Shown here: one piece after another, positions 1 through 64,000 of the stretch | Numbering within the stretch: the stretch's first letter is position 1 | Layout: every line of letters starts with the position of its first letter | Origin: Salminus brasiliensis | Taxonomy: Eukaryota; Chordata; Actinopteri; Characiformes; Bryconidae | Direction of reading: 5' to 3' | Assembly: GCF_030463535.1 (NCBI RefSeq) | Contig: NC_132892.1 | Location: forward strand, 35,937,489-36,001,488 | DNA: 64,000 nucleotides | Translations under genes and position numbers: made by a program | The notes under the pieces: generated by a model | Told to the model about the DNA's origin: nothing | What the model saw: only the letters and a program-made list of their open reading frames with translations | Database searches by the model: none

Positions 1-213
1 ACACACACACATACACACACACACACACACAACAGTACACCAGCATGACAAAAGGCCAACAATGCAGATGGAAAATCTACAGTGAGACTGGTTTAACTGG
101 TTTTGTGACGATGACAACGCAGAGCTATCTCTCTCTCTCTGTCTCTCTCTCTCTCTTACACACACACATAATTCAAAACCACAGATATTTATAACAACAA
201 CAACAACAACAAC

Positions 214-247
<34 letters not shown>

Positions 248-975
248 GTCTAATAGTAACTGCTTGTATTCTTACCTGTAATTCACTAATTGATCTGATA
301 GGAATCAGGAATGTGGAATTCTAACAGCAGCCACAGAGACACCAATAATCACATAACATCATATTAACTGAGAATTTAATAATTCTACTGTAAACTACTG
401 TCACTTTACTGTAGATTTACTGTGTTTACTGTAGTTTTACTGTGTTTTACTGTGTAAAATACTGAATGAAGGAGATTCAGTAGAGAAAATCAGTGATGTT
501 ATTATAAATGAATATGGTAAATAAATGCCTGACTAAAACAGGAATAATCCAGCAGTAATGGTGTGAAACTGCAGAATCAGCAGCTTTACAGAAGATAAAA
601 CTGAATAATTACCTTATTCTGATTCAGTATAAAGATCATTAGTGTTTAATAATCATCTGAACACAGTAAAATCACAGGAATTACAGTAGGTTTCATTAGC
701 TGCCAGTAACCAGATTGATCATTTCTTCAATTATTGATTACTTAAGAGGGGTCAGTCAATAATCAATAAATGAAACACAGTTAATCAGCTGAATTATTTA
801 TACATATATCTCACAGAGGAACAGAGGAACCTTACCTGTGCGCACCTGCCAGGTGTGTATGTATGAGTGAGTGTGTATTATTGTGTGTGTCTGCGTCTGT
901 GTGTGTGTGTGTGTGTGTTTGTGTCCGCAAAATAAAATCACTGGCTGCTGCTTCACCTGTGCTCGACATGCAGCG

Positions 976-1033
<58 letters not shown>

Positions 1034-1076
1034 ACTCCACCCCTATAGGAAGTGTACCATTGTAGAATATAGCATA

Positions 1077-1078
<2 letters not shown>

Positions 1079-1161
<83 letters not shown>

Positions 1162-1192
1162 TAGAGAGAGAGAGAGAGAGAGAGAGATTATA

Positions 1193-1231
<39 letters not shown>

Positions 1232-1294
1232 TAGAGAGAGAGAGAGAGATAATAGAGAGAGAGAGATTATAAAGAGAAAGAGAGAGAGAGAGAA

Positions 1295-1346
<52 letters not shown>
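1079..1346. repeat. Long interrupted (GA)n tract
   Basis: About 268 bp of nearly pure GA dinucleotides on the plus strand, broken at intervals by TAATAG or TTATAAAGAGAAAG. The interruptions themselves repeat, suggesting duplication of larger blocks rather than slippage only. A purine mirror repeat of this length can form triplex DNA. Confidence 0.95.
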
Positions 1347-1348
<2 letters not shown>

Positions 1349-2394
1349 CAGAGAGAGAGGGGGAAACACATTGCAATCAGAAGTATTAACCCCTCCATCA
1401 CGAGCGTCTTTAGTACTTTTGCGGTTCTGACCCGCTGCAAACCTGGTGCAGTCAGAGTCCGGCTGCCGGCAGCTGGGGGCCCTCAGCCTGTTCCTCATGG
1501 GCAGTGTCCTCCCTGCACTGGTAGTGTTGGGTTTGCTGCTGCAGCCACCTTCTTCACATCCCACCAAAGACTTTATATAGGGTTCAAATCAGGTGACTGG
1601 TAACCACTCCAGAACCCTCCAGAACCACTCCAGAACCCTCCAGAACCACCCCAGAAACTCACAGAACCTTCTTCTGAAGAAGGTGGACAAAAGCCTTGGT
1701 GGACAAATAGAAAGGAGAAATGATAAAAAATCTGAGATCTTCACTGATCTGCAGGCCTTCAGTCTCCACACGGTGTGTGTGTGTGTAGGGGGGGGGGTCT
1801 GTCTCACCTGTGAGCCACACCTGTGAACTGTTGTGACAGTAAACACACAAACATTAGCCAAGATATTCACCTACCCGTAGAGAGCTGTGCACAGCAGTGT
1901 TAGTGTAGTCCTGAGCTGCGAACCTACTGAACTTCTATAATTACGTTTCTCTGTGAGCATCTTATAATTCTCCAGTTCAAACTGTGGGTTTTGGCATTAT
2001 TGTGCTTGAAATATAAAGTATATATTAATAAATAAAAATATAAATGAATCCATTAAGAAACAAATACTAAGTATAGTACATATACATAGAACCAGGCCCG
2101 TTCCTTTCCCCCATGCCCCCCAAGTAGGCACCTCCCATTGTCAGCGCAAAATTAAGCCCACAGTCCGGTGTCCCCCACAAACTCCCTTCCAAGCTCACTT
2201 CATAGAAAAAAGACTTAAATCATGAGATTAAACTATATATAAATATCATTTAAACTTTTAAGTAATTAGTATAATGAGACAAAGCAAAAAAGACTAATAT
2301 ATATATATATTCTCTCTGCACTACAATCTCAGTCCAAGCTCAGTCTGTCGGATTTATTTATTGTATCCTGCCTGTTACACTTTCTTGTTTGAAC

Positions 2395-3335
2395 TCTGTG
2401 ACTCGTCTGCACTGTGTGTCTCGTCTGAACTGTGTCTCGTCTGCATTGTGTCTCATCTGCACTTGTCTGAACTCTGTCTCGTCTGCACTGTCTCGTCTGA
2501 ACCGTGTCTCGTCTGAACCATGTCTCGTCTAAACCATGTCTCGTCTGATCTCTGACTCGTCTGCACTATGTGTCTCATCTCGTCTGCACTGTGTGTCTCG
2601 TCTGTACTGTGTCTTGTCTTGTCTGCACTGTCTCGTCTCGTCTGTACTGTGTCTCGTCTGAACTCTGTGACTCGTCTGCACTATGTGTCTCATCTCGTCT
2701 GCACTGTGTCTTGTCTTGTCTGCACTGTGTGTCTCTTCTGAACTGTGTGTCTCGTCTGCACTGTGTGTCTCATCTTGTCTGTACTGTGTGTCTCGTCTGC
2801 ACTGTGTCTCGTCTTGTCTGCACTGTGTGTCTCATCTGTACTGTGTCTCGTCTTGTCTGCACTGTGTGTCTCATCTGTACTGTGTCTCGTCTTGTCTGCA
2901 CTGTGTGTCTCGTCTCGTCTGTACTGTGTCTCGTCTTGTCTGCACTGTGTGTCTCGTCTCGTCTGTACTGTGTCTCGTCTTGTCTGCACTGTGTGTCTCG
3001 TTTTGTCTGCACTATGTGTCTCATCTCGTCTGCACTGTGTCTTGTCTTGTCTGCACTGTGTGTCTCTTCTGAACTGTGTGTCTCGTCTGCACTGTGTCTC
3101 AACTTGTCTGTACTGTGTGTCTCATCTGTACTGTGTCTCGTCTTGTCTGCACTGTGTGTCTCGTCTCGTCTGTACTGTCTCGTCTTGTCTGCACTGTGTG
3201 TCTCGTCTTGTCTGTACTGTGTCTCGTCTCGTCTGTACTGTGTCTCGTCTTGTCTGCACTGTGTGTCTCGTTTTGTCTGCACTGTGTGTCTCATCTCGTC
3301 TGCACTCTGTGTCTTGTCTCCTCTCATCTGCACTT
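2395..3335. repeat. Minisatellite of CTGTGTCTCGTCTGCACTG-type units
   Basis: About 940 bp of tandem units of roughly 16-24 bp built from 'ctgcactgtgtgtctcgtct' and shorter or variant forms (Cys-Leu-Val-rich when translated in any frame). Higher-order blocks of about 45-60 bp alternate TGTACTG and TGCACTG forms. It lies outside the transcribed unit, about 0.5 kb past the poly(A) signal. Confidence 0.95.
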
Positions 3336-3796
3336 TTATTATTATTAGTTGACAGCTGTGGTAGAGATGCTGGGTTGTGCGATAGCTCAAAATATTATGA
3401 TTCCAGACTAATGTGATGATCAGTCTGACAGTCAGGAGAGTCCATTATTATTGTAGATTACTGCCCTCAGTTCACACCCCTCGACACTTTTAAAAATGAA
3501 TTATAAACATAATGTTATGTTGAAAGTTGAAGTATTAATGGAGGTATAAGTGCAATCAAGGCAGACTAAGTCTTAGTATTAACTAAATTATATTTTAGCT
3601 TCTATTGTAATGTGTAGATATATTTACAGTTGATTTCTTATTGCTGACTAAACTGTTACATGTAGAAATTCAAGTCTTATGTTTTCATAAACACACTACA
3701 TTTGTCCATATTATATAAATATATTAAATTTTTTACTTCCAAGAATTTCTATCACTTTTGTTTTATTGTTGTTGATGAGTAAGACAAAAAACAGCC

Positions 3797-4171
3797 AACA
3801 ATATGTATGTACATTTTATTAAGACAGAATGAGAAAGTCAGTGCTTAAATGTGTTCATTAAGATTAAAAATATTTCACAATTAGCGTGTCTAATTAATTT
3901 AGGGATTTAAAATATATACTGTTAATGTTATACCACCCCAATTTAAAAGTATAAAAATTAACATATCTACTGCAAAAAAAAAATTAAGTAGAATGATAAT
4001 TTACAGAGAATACAAATATATTAGTAAAGATTTTAACATAATTTTTGCATAATATATTCAAGTAAACAGATACGAAACAGTGCAGAGTGATTAATTACTC
4101 AGATCACAGAAATACACGCTGAATAACTAGGGTATATATTAATGGTTGAGTATGGGTCACACATGTGATGG
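3797..4171 (-). terminator. msln-like: 3' UTR with polyadenylation signal (AATAAA at 3815-3820)
   Basis: After the TGA at 4172-4174 the minus strand runs about 350 nt to a canonical AATAAA, seen as TTTATT at 3815-3820 on the plus strand. Cleavage would be expected roughly 15-25 nt further on; the left limit given here is an estimate. The interval is AT-rich with no further open exon. No other unit in the window has an equivalent terminal exon. Confidence 0.55.
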
Positions 4172-63301
<59,130 letters not shown>

Positions 63302-64000
63302 CTACACACACATACACACGCACAGACATGCATATGACCATATATGCTATGTGACATGGTACATTATTATCAAGGTCAGTGGTGGACACTACACATGGGA
63401 ACAAGACTAATTAAAGATGGGACACATCTATCTTTACCAAGCAAAGTTACAAAACGTCTAGGGACAAGTGCTATTTAGACTGTTACCCTAACATTACCTA
63501 TATATATATATATATATTCCTTTGCTTGGTAACAATAACATCTGAATGCCAACTTCATCTTCTGCAAATAAATAGCCCCAACAAAATGCTTAGATCTTGT
63601 GACAATGGCACATCAGAGTCTGGTCAGTACTGCCCACATTTGGGCATCTTCCAGCTCACTAAGTCTAATTACATATCACACATGTTAACAATGACAAACA
63701 GTATTTAGCAGGTCACAAAGTATACTGTTTAAGATTGCACATGGAGAACCTACTAGCCCATATGGCATCCCATTACACTCAAAATAGCCTGAAATGTTCC
63801 TCCATTCATTACCTTACTAGATGTTCTATGACTCTGTATTGGATTTGGATGGGATTTTATTAATTGCTTTGAATTCAAAATCCATTTATGTTGAAAAAAA
63901 ATCTGCCTCGCTGTATTGAGTTCTCATGGGATTTGAATTGTTACATTGAATTTAGGAGGGATTTGTCTGGTGCTGGATGCAGAAGGAACTTGTCTGGGTT

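Larger units (their letters stand above)
1..3796. other. Repeat-rich 3' flank without recognised gene
   Basis: No exon with family resemblance or supported ORF was found. Contents: CA run 1-30, TC run about 127-156, ACA/AAT run about 193-244, GT run about 895-919, CA run 979-1031, GA tract 1079-1346, a short duplicated AGAACCCTCC motif at 1610-1650, GT run about 1773-1787 and a minisatellite at 2395-3335. 300-780, 1880-2380 and 3340-3796 are AT-rich with nothing I recognise. Confidence 0.7.

Noticed and set aside
1043..1567. 174-residue Ser/Leu ORF on the minus strand
   Set aside because: Most of it is the GA/TC microsatellite translated; the flanking part has no recognisable domain.
2570..3352. 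260-residue Cys/Leu/Val ORF and its overlapping frames
   Set aside because: Produced by a minisatellite whose unit lacks stops in several frames on both strands; no splice or start context and no family resemblance.

Overview
The window is vertebrate, most likely teleost fish. It has split genes with consensus GT/AG introns, very frequent CA/GT, GA, TA and ATT microsatellites, decayed Tc1/mariner elements, and tRNA-derived SINEs whose common tail contains a 'gcatttagctgacgctctta'-like core. An otophysan fish is plausible, but the species cannot be fixed from the sequence alone.

One gene, on the minus strand, accounts for nearly all coding sequence. Its translated exons match the mesothelin family: a SKWNITTIDTL-like stretch, a GGAPxxDIQxLS block, an LNxGLxGG block and a C-terminal hydrophobic GPI-type tail occur in the same order as in mammalian mesothelin. 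Read right to left, I traced 102 coding segments from 63301 to a stop codon at 4172-4174. All phases agree when the partial exon at each unit junction is skipped. The traced part encodes about 4,934 residues and its start lies beyond the right edge.

Layout from left to right: 1-3796 is repeat-rich 3' flank (microsatellites, a long GA tract, and a CTGTGTCTCGTCTG-type minisatellite at 2395-3335). 3797-4260 holds the polyadenylation signal, the 3' UTR and the only GPI-anchor exon. 4788-11563 is the final, diverged mesothelin-like C-terminal module. 11487-29821, 29822-48118 and 48119-64000 (cut off) are three nearly identical tandem copies of an 18.3-kb unit. Each unit carries 31 exons totalling 4,521 nt, exactly 1,507 codons, and contains no start, stop or GPI exon of its own. 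The array therefore reads as internal repeats of one giant, probably GPI-anchored, glycosylated extracellular protein.

Most notable points: (1) the unit boundary falls inside an exon and makes a donor-less fused exon that stays in frame whether it is skipped or retained; (2) the middle unit looks like a recombinant of the outer two, with the switch between about 35.1 and 37.3 kb; (3) a minisatellite has amplified one exon's 3' end together with its splice donor, giving a row of phase-compatible 42-nt candidate microexons; (4) the mucin-like linker is 275 residues longer in unit 3 through a 42-residue repeat with six N-glycosylation sequons per period. Near-identical arrays can also be assembly artefacts, so copy number needs independent confirmation.
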